Shown here: positions 11,064 through 22,860 of the stretch, piece by piece
How the letters are laid out: every line of letters begins with the position of its first letter
Numbering within the stretch: the stretch's first letter is position 1
NCBI GenBank assembly: GCA_964017155.1
Contig: OZ024861.1
Coordinates: forward strand, 34,461,324 to 34,525,323
DNA from: Oasisia sp. SBJ-2009
Lineage: Eukaryota; Annelida; Polychaeta; Sabellida; Siboglinidae
Direction of reading: 5' to 3'
Length of the DNA stretch: 64,000 bases
Made by a program: the position numbers and the translations under genes
Notes under the pieces: model-generated
Database searches by the model: none
The model's input: the letters and a program-made list of their open reading frames with translations, nothing else
Told to the model about the DNA's origin: nothing

Positions 11064-11135
11064 CCTCTACTCCCCAAGGCCAGGCCTGTGACTGAGAGCC
11101 ACATACTAGTCTCCTGTCCCTTAGGTTGACAGAGC
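11064..11135. repeat. Copy of the small palindromic element (partial)
   Basis: CTACTCCCCAAGGCCAGGCC...AGGTTGACAGAGCC matches the 88-bp element at 40617-40704. The left inverted end has decayed and the right end runs straight into a GA microsatellite. Confidence 0.6.
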
Positions 11136-11320
11136 CATGAGCGAGCGAGCGAGAGAGAGAGAGAGAGACTGAGAGAGACTGAGAGAGGCAGAGGCAGACA
11201 GAGAGAGGCAGAGAGACAGAGAGAGACAGAGAGAGACAGATAGAGACAGAGAGAGAGACAGTGAGAGACAGAGAGAGATATATAGAGAGAGAAACATAGA
11301 ATGAGAGAGAGACATAGAGT

Positions 11321-11351
<31 letters not shown>

Positions 11352-11406
11352 GGAGACTGTGAGAGAGACACACAGAGAGAGCGATCGAGAGACAGTGACA
11401 GAGACG

Positions 11407-11488
<82 letters not shown>

Positions 11489-11690
11489 GACAGACAGACA
11501 GACAGACAAAGAGAGGCACAGAGAGACAGACAGAGACAGACAGACAGACAGACAGGCAGAGACATACAGACAGACAGACAGACCGAAACAGAGACAGAGA
11601 GAGACACAGTGAGACAGCGAGAGAGAGACAGAGAGACACATAGAGAGAGACATAGAGACAGAGAGAGACAGATACAGACAGAGACACGTA
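11136..11690. repeat. Compound (GA)n/(GACA)n/(CA)n microsatellite
   Basis: About 550 bases of GAGA, GACA and CACA runs. All six long ORFs here (Leu/Ser/Cys/Val-only on one strand, Arg/Glu/Thr/Asp/Gln-only on the other) are repeat artefacts. Confidence 0.97.
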
Positions 11691-11944
11691 ATGGGTATTA
11701 TAACAATAATATAATGCATATAATTATTTTATGATTCCAATTACATGTTCATTGTGTATAAATGCTCACTTCATAGTTAATCACAAGGGGCCTTTTTGGC
11801 ATAAACATATTTTTAAAGACCTTAAATATAACTGACATGATCTATAAATCTACTGAGTCTTTGAATTTTAATATTGTGTATTGATTAAATAACATGTTAG
11901 TGTGATACAATCTGTTGTACCACACATTAATCGAAACACCCTTT

Positions 11945-13362
11945 TTTTGTAGTATCTAGCTTTTCATCAATCACAACCCCAAGTGTTGTGCCTGCATGGT
12001 TCTCATTTTTTAGTATATCAATATTAAAATCTCCACATAAGAGTAATGTCTTATTTGATCATATATTCCGAAAGATTTGCTCAATATGTTTACAGAAGGT
12101 ATCAACATTAAATGCAGGTTTGCGATATATACAGCTTACTATTGCAATTTGTTGTGTTCCATTTCCAGTTCCAGCATACACGTGTAACATAATTAAATAT
12201 ATCATTTAGAGCTAAGGATTTGTTTCGACTTTTGAACTGATAATTGTATTGTCCATATAGATAGCAACACCTCTTCCTCTTATGTTTTCTCTGCTGACTT
12301 TAAAAGAAGTATATATTGGTAGATTATATTGTTGGAGTGCTGCAGCTTCATTTCACGTTTCTGAGATTATTAATGATCATTAAATATCATTATCTATATA
12401 GATTTCAGTTTCCTTGAAATATTTTCTTTGGTTTCTTTCAATAAAATGAAATATTTAAAGATATTCTTATATATATCTTTTTTGGACAGGTGGTTGAAAC
12501 TATATTTAGAAAAGGATGTGTCATCACTTAAAATATTATCATCAGCGTCAGTTTCTATAACAGGTGCATACCGGTATACATCACGATAATGGCAACAGAA
12601 TTTATCGTCATTAACATCAAAATTATTCACATTGTATTTTAATGGAGTTGAATCCATTATTGGACTGTCATTAGCCATTTTCAGTTCAGTTTGTTGACAG
12701 TCTGCATATAACGCAGGGATTAGTTTTTTTCGTGTGGCCATTACCTTCTGCGAATTGTCCTCGTTGACCTACAAGCCACAAGACCGTTTCTTCTTTGCCG
12801 TCTGCAGCACAGCGCTCCTTAAATGACCCGAACTTTACCATGATGGTCTGGTTCTCACCCCCGTTGCTATGTTTCAAATTTACAACTTGATGTCGATGTC
12901 ATGCATTTGCCTGTTGGGAAGATCGAGGGCTGATGTCATCATCTGGCGAAAAGTTTTCTCCATCTGCTCCCAGATCTCACCGTCAACCTTGACAATGCTG
13001 TTGAAATGCAGACTGCATTGTCTCAACTGATTTTCATGGTAGTCGACTGTGCTCCATCTTCGTAATGATTTCTTCAAATTCCATCATCTATTTGGACAGG
13101 TCACCAACATTTATTTTCGATTGCGTGAGTTCATCCATCTGGTGTTGAGTGTATTGGAGCAGTATTGGAGGCTGACTCGTAGTTCGGTCAGTGCCATGGT
13201 GGTGTTGCACATGAAACTGTCCACCCTTCGTTTGATCTCTGCAACCACGCTCTGCAGACACACCTGGTATGCGTCTTGCTGAACTCTCCATGAATGCACA
13301 TGGTCTCGTCTCCATCAAGGCTTTCATCCAGGTGGACGTCGTTATTGACCGGTGGCCGAAGT
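11945..13362 (-). mobile_element. LINE fragment: ORF1 tail and endonuclease piece, degenerate
   Basis: On the minus strand 13360-12700 reads a coiled-coil-like stretch (VVAEIKRRVDSFMCNTTMAL) and then IMVKFGSFKERC, which resembles the VKFxSxKDR motif of LINE ORF1 RRM domains. Further on, about 12320-12230 gives ENIRGRGVAIYMDNTIISSK, resembling the RGGGVAIYV motif of APE endonucleases. About 12050-11950 gives LLLCGDFNIDIL, the GDFN active-site motif. Stops and frameshifts break each piece. At 13365 it is cut by the segmental duplication boundary. Confidence 0.7.
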
Positions 13363-13981
13363 GAATGGTGGCCGAAGTGGTAACGTTGCATCCACAGATG
13401 TCGATGACAAGAGGACGTGGCTGCGGAGTGCGGTGGTTCGGTGTGGTAAAGAGAATTGTCTCTGTTTTTGCTTCGTTCAAAAGTAGGTAGCGCGATGCTA
13501 GCCAAGGTTTCACGTCGATGACACACCGGGATATCTGGTCGGCTGCAGACGCCGAATCGTTAGGTGGAAAGTCAACATAGACATGTTTGTTTGTTTTGTA
13601 TAATCCACGGCAATGTTCTTGCCTACCCTTGAGCTACTCTTGTTCATCTGTACATACCCTTCCCCTTTGGATGGGACAGGGAGGGGTATTAGCACTACTG
13701 CTCCCCATCTGCTTATATTGCACAACAGTTGCCTATTGGTCCCTTTTTATGAAGCAAGGCTTCATGTTTGTTCAATGGCCAATAACTTTTTATGGATGTG
13801 TTACACTTAAAAAGAGTATCCTATTTGCATGGATCATGACCTCAGTCACAAGCAGTCAAAACAATGATTTGGGTGGACACTGGACAGAAAGAAGGCTAAC
13901 TGCTGTACCTGAGAGTCCACGCAAGACAAAATGGAGCGCACATATGTAGATCCCTCCTTTTGATTCTGTTTGGTGAAAGGT

Positions 13982-14187
13982 CCAATGGGGTTATGGCATC
14001 ACTCTGCATATGCCATTACAGTGTAGCGCTCATATCTCAGAATCCATTGAAGATGTATTTTCCAAATTCTGTCACTAAGCTCATTACATTTTGATTTCAT
14101 TTTCTCTTAAAAAAGACTCCTAGGGTGATTTAACGGCCCAAGAATTTTTATTTTTAAGTTTTCATATCTTTTTCAAAAATTATTTTG
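13982..14187. repeat. Intronic repeat family A, copy 3
   Basis: This is the same sequence as 885-1090 within the duplicated block; it differs by one base in AGGGTGATTT. Confidence 0.75.
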
Positions 14188-14533
14188 TAGCTTTTATCAT
14201 CATGCCAGCCCCATTTCTAGACAATGCAAACATGCTTGAGTGTTGCCTCGTTGACAATCACCATACAAACATTGACGCCACAGTTGAAGATACCACCAGT
14301 CTTGTTATGTTCATATAACGTGTGAGTTTACAAAGTTTGCTCAGTCACAAGCAGCTGTGACAACGATTGGATGAGATGTGGGTTTGTTGCGTTTACAGTT
14401 ATGGAGTAATACAAGTGAAATTTCATTCTTATATCATAACATGCACAATTCTACCATATTTTATACATATTGGTTGGCTAATATTGCTAGGTTTTGTTTG
14501 AACTAATTCCATATGTATGATGTTTTTGTACAG

Positions 14534-14824
14534 AGCCAAATGCTCCAACCGGCCTCCAAGTGACAGCAACTGTGAACTCACTCGCAGTTTCCTGGACAGC
14601 CCCCAGTGGTGCTGTCACATCATATACTGTCACAGTGAAGGAAGGTACAACAGTAAAGGACACAAAAAGTGTCACTGGAACAACAGCAACATTTGACAGT
14701 ACGGCAGCTGACAAGAAGCTGACAGCTGGCACGGAGTACACTGTAGAGGTGGTGTCTGTGGCTGGAGTCTTGAACAGTGGAGGACAGAGCAGTGACTCTT
14801 TTCTGTTGGGCAACTTCTATACAA
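14534..14824 (+). CDS. Exon FN3-4: fibronectin type III domain (group A, chimeric 3' end)
   Basis: Ninety-seven codons, phase 1-1, acceptor TTTTGTACAG, donor GTAAGT. Up to GGACAGAGCAGTGACTCTT it follows FN3-1. From there it reads TTCTGTTGGGCAACTTC, where FN3-5 has TCTGTTGGGCAACTTC, and the intron that follows is FN3-5-like (GTATCATTGTATCACTTT). The protein end is SFLLGNFYT against SSLSGNFYT in FN3-1. This looks like a crossover or conversion junction inside the exon. Confidence 0.93.
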
Positions 14825-14887
14825 GTAAGTCGGACTTAGATTGATTGTATCATTGTATCACTTTAGAAATATATTCCTTCAAAAACT

Positions 14888-14940
14888 GTGTGTGTGTGTG
14901 TGTGTGTGTGCATGCGTGCATGCATGCATGTGTGCATGCG
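14888..14940. repeat. (TG)n with TGCA tail
   Basis: A short TG run followed by TGCATGCGTGCATGCATGCA about 60 bases after the FN3-4 donor. Confidence 0.9.
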
Positions 14941-15292
14941 TCAAAGTCAGACACAGGACCTTTTCCCGTGAGGCATTGTTGGTATTTTTGCCCAATATCA
15001 GTGACAATCTGCTTATTCTACTACTGGATGTCGGTGACATTCCTGTATTCTCCAACACTTAAACAATGATGCACTCAGCCCCTGCCTTCGATCATGTGGT
15101 CTAATGTTACACTACAGCAGGACAACAACGAAATGTGTTTGATATGTGTTACTAACACCTGGCTAGATGAAATTTAGTCTGACAGTAAACCCTATGTTGA
15201 TGGCTTTAGCATCCCAGTTAGATTGGACAGGCACAAAAAGCTAAGTGGCAAATTATATACTAGAGCACCATATTCATTGTATTTAGTGTAAC

Positions 15293-15490
15293 GTTTTAGT
15301 CTTTTGGGCTGAAATGCCATGCACCGTTATCTACCATATCTCAGAATCTGTTAAGAGTCGGTCTATTTGTATAATCTGGCATAAACATATCTTATGATAT
15401 TGCTACTATGCACAATAAATTTGTGTTTGATTGGAACATTCTAAATGTTCCCTAGGGCTCTGCAGGTCCCCCAAGCTGGTACATTTTCAT
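15293..15490. repeat. Intronic repeat family A, copy 4 (diverged)
   Basis: It carries TTTTAGTCTTTTGGGCTGAA, ATATCTCAGAATCTGTTAAG and CCCTAGGGCTCTGCAGG in the same order as other family A copies, with extra TGCTACTATGCACAATAAAT sequence also found at 23000 and 37600. Confidence 0.6.
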
Positions 15491-15494
15491 AGTT

Positions 15495-16330
15495 TGTCTG
15501 TTTTTATAAGTCTTAAATAACTTTCTCTAATTTTGCATAGACTTATTTTAGAGGACATAGGTAGGACACAATAAATTTGTATTTGCTTGAATTTTGTAAT
15601 GACACTTAATATTGTAATGCCAACTACCATGCACAAGAAATCAGTATTTGCTTTGATCATATAAAGGTCTCCCAGGGTCTTCAAAAATATTAAACTTGTT
15701 ATGTCATTTTCTTCACACAAGATTGCCACTCACCAACTCCCCTGTAATGTATTTACAACCTCTGGACAACCCAAATAGTGTATTCTTAATAACACACAAA
15801 CTAATGTATACAATCTTCACAAAACAGTTTACTCGAATATTTTATTTCCCGGTGTTTATTCATTGCTATATGATCTTCACTAATCTTCACTCATCAATTT
15901 ACATCCATTTCAATTATTTCTACCTATGATTCACCAACAATCACAATAATTATAGTACAAAAGACATCAGGGCCTCTTTGACCATTTTTTTTATTTAGAA
16001 TGCACATACAAATGATTTGTTGATCTATATAATGCCTACCATGTATAATAGCACATCATATCCTTGTTTTTATGCAGAAATGTCTATTAAAGACGTAAAT
16101 AAGAAATTTAAATTTACAATGACTATATAGGAGCGATTCAAACTAAATCACCTTCAAGCATAATGGCGATAACCGGTGTTAAAAAATTACAAATTTGAAC
16201 AATTATTAAAAATACATAGTGGCTCCATGCTCATCATATCATTGTCACTCATCCTGTAAATGGTATATTATTATATTTGGTAAATGGTTGTTCCAGTGTG
16301 CCAGCTCCCCTTTATATTTTGTGAAGAGAT
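15495..16330. other. AT-rich intron stretch, nothing recognised
   Basis: No exon, terminal repeats or known protein fragment is recognised. Minor ORFs of 77-80 codons have AT-driven composition. Confidence 0.5.
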
Positions 16331-16354
16331 GATTGTCACGATGTGTTTGTACAG

Positions 16355-16651
16355 AGCCGAATGCTCCAACCGGCCTCAAAGTGACAGCAGCAACTGTGGA
16401 CTCACTCGCAGTTTCCTGGTCAGCCCCATCCAGTGGTGCTGGTACATCATATACTGTCACAGTGAAGGAAGGTACAACAATAAAGGACACAACAACTGTC
16501 ACTGGAACAACAGCAACATTTGACAGTTCGGCAGCTGACAAGAAGCTGACAGCTGGCACGGAGTACACTGTAGAGGTGGTGTCTGTGGCTGGAGTCTTGA
16601 ACAGTGGAGGACAGAGCAGTGACCCTCCTCTGTTGGGCAACTTCTATACAA
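16355..16651 (+). CDS. Exon FN3-5: fibronectin type III domain (group A, longest copy)
   Basis: Ninety-nine codons, phase 1-1, acceptor TGTTTGTACAG, donor GTAAGT. It differs from the other group A copies by PSSGAGTSYTV in the B-C region where they read PSGAVTSYTV, and by DTTTVTG for DTKTVTG. It shares the extra Ala codon with FN3-3. Upstream intron similarity to the other copies is limited to the last few tens of bases, so it is probably the oldest of the five. Confidence 0.93.
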
Positions 16652-16872
16652 GTAAGTCAGCATGGGGTTAATTGTATCATTGTATCACTTTGAAAATATG
16701 TTCATTCAAGCATAAACATTGCTACATAAACAGATGCACAGAATTAGTATAAAAAAAATGTGAACTGTCCATATACTTACTATTATAGCTTGACGATGTC
16801 TTCTTACACTTGGTTCAAATGCATTTATATCATGCATATGAAAGGTAGTACAGGTGCCCATGATAAAAAAGC

Positions 16873-17092
16873 AGAATAGGTTAATATATTTATTACATGT
16901 TGTAATAAAATTAATAGTCCAAAAAAACCAATATAGCAACAACAACAAAAAATAAAACAATTAAAAATTCCTAGATTTACTAAAAAAGAACAAGAATAAG
17001 TTCATATATTTTATTACATGTTGTAATAAAATGACAAGTCCAGAAAACCAATATAGTGAAAAACAAGAAAATAACACAATTAAAAATTCCTA
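16873..17092. repeat. Tandem duplication of about 120 bp
   Basis: ATTACATGTTGTAATAAAAT and CAATTAAAAATTCCTAGA each occur twice, at about 16890/17010 and 16957/17074. Confidence 0.8.
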
Positions 17093-17099
17093 GACAGAA

Positions 17100-19080
17100 A
17101 GTGAAACTAGAATGACTATAAATTATGCAATTTGTTTATTTATTTTACTGACTGGAGAGTTTGTCTAAATGGCGTAATGCTAAGCACATGGTGCGATCTA
17201 AAACGCATCTCAGATATACACACAATATAAATACTATTACTCAAATTTCAGTCAAAGGGTATAATCTTATGCAGCCATAGATATAAATAGAACACGCCAC
17301 TAGTACAAGATCGCTTGGCCACTATCAGTTGACACATGATACTTTGAAGTCAACACGCCAGGTGACAGCCAGGCTATAGCACAGCAGAAAGGCCACTGCA
17401 GTGCCTGTATATACACAGGACTGCACCAAGTTTTCTACATAATTATCACGTTATTTATTTACTAACATCTGTTAGCCAGTGTTGTTTAATTGTGTACAAT
17501 GTGTTCAAACAGTTGACTCTCTGATATGCCAGTATGAAACAAATCAACAGGCTTATACTTAGTATACAGTGTCTCGCTGTGTGAGGGGTGAGTACAGCTT
17601 AGTACTATTTAATTTGTTGTTCTACCAGATCCACAATTGTTGTGGTGTTTTTACAAAAAAAAGTCATTTAAAAATCAACCAACTGAAGTCCGTCCTCCAA
17701 AGACATTGGAGAGAACACCCACACCTATATAATTAATTACAATTTTACAGATTAAAAAACAGGCCATGCAAAGTGGATGATTATATATAGGGAAAACAAC
17801 AACAAAACAGAGCTGCCAACATTACTAGCAACAACAGTAGTAGAAAAGGTAGAAAAGTAGTAATATTAAGATAGTGTCAATACTATAATAACAATAAATA
17901 AATAAAATTAGACAAACTACAACCAAACAGCAGGGAGGTCATGGTAACTGGTTTCCTTTAAATGACCACAGTTTCACTTTGCTCGGCATTCAGGTATTTT
18001 CTTTTCATCTGGAAATCTGCAGAAGGCAGTACCCATTATCAATAATTAGTAGTACCATATTATAATTAGGCTATTAGATTAATATAAAATATGTCACTCA
18101 CACTACAACTATGCACTGTAATATTATTAAAAATCGGTTTGGTACATAATTCATCCAACATGTATTATTGTTGATCAATTTTCATATGACTGTAATGTCT
18201 TAAAACTATTCATTTCCTAAATTAATGGCAGTGGAACATAAATATGTTCGCTATAACCTATAAGCTATATATTGTATAACTGAGATTCTCACATGTGGAA
18301 AGAGACTCTGGATCCTGTTTTCTGTCGGTTGGTACAGTTGTACGCTACACAGGAAATAACCATACTTGCTAGTTCACAATGACTGTTGTAGCCAGCATGT
18401 CCCCAAATGGATTAACGTTGTTCACATCAGTGTCAACCACTGAACTGGCCAGAGACAGAGTAGCCATCTGGGATATTGACCTCAGGTTAAACTCATTTCC
18501 AGATCACAACCCTTCCCCTAATGACTATATAAGCAGGAGGCTACAACCCATCCCACTGAATCATTATTCACATAGCCGAGGAACCACAGTGACCAATATT
18601 TTGATCTCTACCCCAACACAGTGAACCAACTCAAAACATTCAACAGCTGGCCCTGCTGGTCTACACCAGAAATTAATCATGAGCTGTCTTATATGGCCTA
18701 GGGCTAGGGGCACACCGACACACATCCAAGTTAAAAAAATTGTCTTAGCAGACTTTTTTGACATTTATTGCGTTGCTCAACAGTTCTATTCTATATATCC
18801 TGCCAGTGAGTATGGCACTTTCTGCCGTGCTATGTGAATTATCGCCAGTGGTCCACCACGGCCTCAGTGCAGCGAGCCAGCTTATCACTCTAGTCTATAG
18901 GGGAAAGATTAATGATCTAACTCTGTGTATGCAGCTCTGTTATGGGCTTAACAAAGTCCCACATAAAAACTTCAATAAACCAATAATTAATACTTCTAAA
19001 TCTCTGCTACTGTGTTAATAGTCCTGGATATGCTAAGCCAATATCCTAACAATGTAATGATGAAAATGTTTCATTTTTAG
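17100..19080. other. Intron stretch, nothing recognised
   Basis: No FN3 exon, known element or strong inverted repeat is seen. The ORF at 18379-18624 (81 codons) has no recognisable motif. Confidence 0.5.
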
Positions 19081-19359
19081 AGCCGAATGCTCCAAACAGT
19101 GTTCAAGTGACAACAGTAACAGTGAACTCACTGACAGTTACCTGGAAAAATCCCACAACTGGTGGTGGTACATCGTATACAGTCACACTAAAGGACGGTG
19201 AAAATACAGTAAAAACCAAAAATCATATCAGTGAAACAACAGCGACATTCAGCACTCTGACAGCTGGCAAGCTGTACGCTGTAGTTGTGGTGTCTGAGAT
19301 TGGAGACTTGAGCAATGGAGGACAGAGCAGTGCAGAAGCAAAAGACACCTGCTACACAA
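19081..19359 (+). CDS. Exon FN3-6: fibronectin type III domain (intermediate type)
   Basis: Ninety-three codons, phase 1-1. The acceptor is TTTCATTTTTAG, unlike the TTTGTACAG of group A; the donor is GTAAGT. The domain reads PNAPNSVQV, SLTVTW with the conserved Trp, SYTVTLKDG, then LTAGKLYAVVVV, in which Tyr is kept but the usual YTV becomes YAV, and CYT at the G strand. It shares N- and C-terminal features with group A but the middle has diverged, which makes it the link between groups A and B. Confidence 0.92.
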
Positions 19360-19995
19360 GTAAGTCTGTACAGGATTGTATCAGTTCAAGACTTTATTAA
19401 TCCAATATTCAGTGCCCAGTTGAAAAATATGTAACACGTCACTTTCAGTCTCATTTAGTGGAGATGTTCATTTTACAAAAATAAACAATACAGTGGACTA
19501 CTACCTTAGGACCTTACTGACTGAGTTCTGTGTGGATTGCCCAAATGTCAATGGTCTAGGTCAAAGTCACACATCAAGTAATGTGATAATTACACAGTGT
19601 CTGCTTTGCTCCACACAGAACATTCACAATTTACTGCCTCAAATGGACTTAGCCTGACTTCTTCACTACACAAAGTGCAATATGCTTCGGCATGTTTGCT
19701 TGATAAAATTATCGAAGAAATGAAATATGACCCATCCCTGTGGCTTCCACCACCCTAACCCATCACTGAGTCACCTCCTTCTTCCTATGCATTGCCGTGT
19801 TGAAGTCTCGCCTGGAATTTGGGTCTGACTGCCTCTCCCTGGCTTTGGAGTTTGTTGGCAAAGGTCCAGGCTCGCATAGCTTCAGCCTGTCTAGCAGCAG
19901 TTATTGTGGATTCTTCGGAGTGTATCCACAAGGAGGCCTGCAAGTCAAAGATGGTGGAAATGTTGCGTTTGCTCCATTAATAAAATATTCCTATT

Positions 19996-21334
19996 GCTGA
20001 CTCAGCTCGGATGTCGGGGACAGAGTGGTCCTTACATATTTCTGTTAGCCATGCAGGAATGAGGAATCCCCTTACTGAATCTGTTTGCCATGAGATCGAA
20101 CCACAAGCTTCCCCTATCCGTGTCCCCTCTCCCAGATCCATCAGCCATGACAGTAGATGTTCTCGATTTGCTGGAAGGCACTGCGTGCATATGCTTACCC
20201 TCTGCCAGCTCTGTTGCCTCAGATCTTTGAAAAGGTTCAATGGAACCAGTGTGAACTGATACTGATTGCCCCATGCAGGACACAAGCGCTCTGGTTTCCA
20301 ATCTTTCTAAGGATGTGATAAAGTGCAACTTACAGACACCCAACATTCCTCAGTTACCGTCCCAAGGTCTGATTCATTGTGATCCTTCCAATCTCCAGCT
20401 ACACGCATGAAGAGTATACAGGATGCCCTCTGAAGCAGAACCTCTTCAATCGAAGTTGCTACACACATATCTAGACATCAGCAAGCTCCTGTGCTCAGTA
20501 CAAGCATTGAGATTCTACCTGGACAGGTCTTAGCCTCGATTACCCAGACTCCGTGAGGTGGCAGCACTTTTAAGCCCCCTCAACTACGCCTGGGACAGTA
20601 TATGGGCTTAAGTTTCTACATCCGGGCAGCCTTACCCCAGATTAGGGTAGAGACGCTGATTGGCTCTCAGGCCAACTATGAAATAAAAATTCAAATAACG
20701 ATATACTTTTACAAGATAATAATATCATATGAAAAGTATTCACCATTGAACTTATATTAACACAAAAGTAAGTAAAAATTCAAATTTACCGTTGTTTATA
20801 AAATAAGAATTACGGCAGGATTAACCAGTATCCGTGAGGTGGCAGCATTGTCTAGCTCGACACGGATAGCATACAAATTAAATAAGGAAACCTTTTGATC
20901 AAATAATGCTGTATTATAAAAACTATTAAAAATTAAACTTGCAGTTGTTTATAAAAATATATATTACGGCAGTGTCCGTGAGGTGGCAGCATTTTATAGA
21001 TCACGCGGATACCAAACAAAAGCCGGCAAATGTCATCAGACTCTCTTCTCGGCGTAGTACCGCAGCCGAACGACAGTCGGTTAAGCGAGACTAGACAGGT
21101 CTATGCCGGGGAAGGAGAAAAAAATGTCTTCTCTTTTCTCTGTATCTTTCAAACCAGGTCATAAACTAGACAATGTTGTATCAAAAATCTCTGGTTGGAT
21201 TCCCAAAACCATTATGGGTGTTACACAAAATCTCCTATTCCTCTCCTCGAGTACCACAGGGGTAAGGCACACCCGGTGCAATCCATGGCTGCTTTCCATG
21301 CATACCATACACAGGCCTCGATGGAGCAGATCCT
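19996..21334 (+). mobile_element. DIRS retroelement fragments around a local repeat
   Basis: About 19996-20560 matches the RNase H-to-recombinase part of the DIRS copy at 46180-46700 (AGATGTC...GGAATCCC...CCACAAGCTTCCCCTAT...CCAGATCCATCAGCCATG). About 21120-21334 encodes FSVSFKPGHK and SGWIPKTIM, then HPVQSMAAFHAY and ASMEQIL. These are tyrosine-recombinase parts, but the catalytic H-x2-R reads H-P-V-Q, so Arg is lost. The fragment stops at the first minisatellite unit, so minisatellite and DIRS junction coincide. Confidence 0.75.
20545..21000. repeat. Dispersed triple repeat containing CCGTGAGGTGGCAGCA
   Basis: CCGTGAGGTGGCAGCA occurs near 20550, 20840 and 20977. The last two sit in a longer shared context of TTACGGCAG and CACGGATA/CGCGGATA, with AT-rich spacers of about 135-290 bases. 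It lies between the two DIRS pieces, so it may be part of that element's terminal region. Confidence 0.6.
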
Positions 21335-21447
21335 AAGAAGGGTGGGTGATCTGAGATGGGTGTTGTGGGAATAAGAAAGGTGGGTGATCTGAGACGGGTG
21401 TTGTGGGAATAAGAGGGTGGATGATATGAGTCATGTGTTGATCCAAG
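21332..21447. repeat. 38-bp minisatellite, short array (about 3 units) upstream of FN3-7
   Basis: Units of the form GGTGGGTGATCTGAGATGGG followed by TGTTGTGGGAATAAGA are the same as the long array at 23968-25338. The last unit degenerates into GTGTTGATCCAAGAGGAAAG, which is also the end of the long array. Confidence 0.9.
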
Positions 21448-21552
21448 AGGAAAGTTCCCTCAGTGTTAAAACCTGAAAAGGGGTCAGGTTATTTTTCTTT
21501 TCTTTGTTAATGTAATGAATACACATGGTGACGTTGTGTTTAAAACTTCCAG

Positions 21553-21804
21553 AACCAAACAAAGCAAAGAACCTGGCAGCAGAAAGGACTGTGAGTTCAC
21601 TGACTGTCACGTGGGACGCTGGTGCCGGGGAGAACACAGGGTTCACAGTCAGGCTAGGCAGTGGCACAGAGGTTGCAGTACTTAAGGATGCTACAAGAAC
21701 ACACACATTTGACAGTTTGACAGCGGGCCAAGAGTACACTGTTACTGTGGTGACCAAGAGTGGAGACCAGATCAGTACCGATCTGACTGAAAGCTTTCGA
21801 ACAA
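21553..21804 (+). CDS. Exon FN3-7: fibronectin type III domain (group B)
   Basis: Eighty-four codons, acceptor AAAACTTCCAG, donor GTACGT (weaker than the GTAAGT used elsewhere), phase 1-1. It runs PNKAKNLAAERTVSSLTVTW, GFTVRLGSG, then LTAGQEYTVTVVTKSGD and SFRT. It is shorter than group A by loop loss in B-C. It is almost identical to FN3-8 and FN3-9 except at the 3' end. A large antisense ORF over it is a shadow. Confidence 0.93.
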
Positions 21805-22345
21805 GTACGTGTTTGAGTGTTTGCTATTGTTTACTTGCCACTAGCTGACTGACACAGTTATATTTATGTGATATCATGCACATTTCTGAACCTGCTAAAT
21901 GATAAAGCACTAATTATTTATTAGTTAAGAAAATTAATGTAAGCAGTATGTATGTGTAAACAGTACATTTGAAGTTGTAATTTATTTTGCTATTATTTTG
22001 CATGGTGTAAAACTAAATGTTGGACAACCAATATAGTATTAATATTAGTACATGTATTAGTACTATATTGTTGTTGATTGGTTAATCTGGTTTCAAATAA
22101 CCATCAACACAATTGTTATTTTGTATCACATTATTTTAGTTAACTGCCACATTTAATCCATGCAAGTGACTGTCCTTATTGATACTGAGCAAGTTGGCTA
22201 CTTGTGTATAAGAATTCCAGCAATCATATGGCTAATCTTTTATTCTGTAGTTTCATGAATCATCATTTTCTTGTGGAAAATAAAGCAATAATAATAAATA
22301 AAAATCACAAATGGAACATAGCTGTTGTACATTGTTTAAGATGTG
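21805..22345. repeat. Duplicated intron block downstream of FN3-7 (twin at 25687-26190)
   Basis: GTTTACTTGCCACTAGCTGA, TGATATCATGCACATTTCTG and GTTGTACATTGTTTAAGATG occur in both blocks in order, with scattered indels in between. Confidence 0.85.
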
Positions 22346-22439
22346 TTTTTATGTAATATAGTTGTTGACATAATCATATTTTGAAATATTACATTTTATA
22401 ACCATTTTATTATCTGTATCATATCAGTGTTATCTACTG

Positions 22440-22720
22440 GTTAAAGATATATTGCAACTGTAAGTGACAAACATAGATAATACATTCTCTCGACAACTAT
22501 AGAGTGAATATTTAAATACTTTATTGATATTGTCTGCGTCATTCACACAATTTGGTTGTGTTTCTGGTCATGTCATGAATAACCAGAGAACATGCCAATT
22601 AGGTGAATACGGTGAATAGCTAGGCAGTGACTATGTTTCACCAAAACACATTCATTTATAATTACAAATTCAGTATTATAGCCCAAAATACTTCAGGACC
22701 TCTTGGTCCATATTTACAGT
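22440..22720. repeat. Intronic repeat family B/C, copy 1
   Basis: Family C contains TGTGTTTCTGGTCAT...GAATAACCAGAGAA...GCCAATTAGGTGA. Family B, immediately after it, contains CACCAAAACACATTCATT and TACTTCAGGACCTCTTGG. The pair recurs near 33577-33930, 38447-38600 and (C only) 33256 and 55270; B alone is at 27560-27640. Confidence 0.65.
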
Positions 22721-22860
22721 TGAACCTAGAACAGTACGTACCCTCAATACATTGTGTACATCTTCATTTCCATGACCTGTGTGTAAGCATTTCCATTTCC
22801 AAAAACGTTCCACATCTGTCATTCATAGTCATTTAGCCAAATGTACAGCAGATTTATGGT

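Larger units (their letters stand above)
13365..14834. repeat. Segmental duplication, copy B (twin of 268-1737)
   Basis: It starts at AATGGTGGCCGAAGTGGTAA, cutting the RT fragment known from position 428 downward after only about 150 bases, and continues through FN3-4. The first base of homology abuts an imperfect repeat of itself (GGTGGCCGAAGTG twice at 13351-13376), a plausible recombination scar. Confidence 0.9.

Noticed and set aside
10972..11719. Several 100-230 codon ORFs on both strands
   Set aside because: They are translations of GA/GACA/CA microsatellites (Leu-Ser-Cys-Val or Arg-Glu-Thr-Asp-Gln only).
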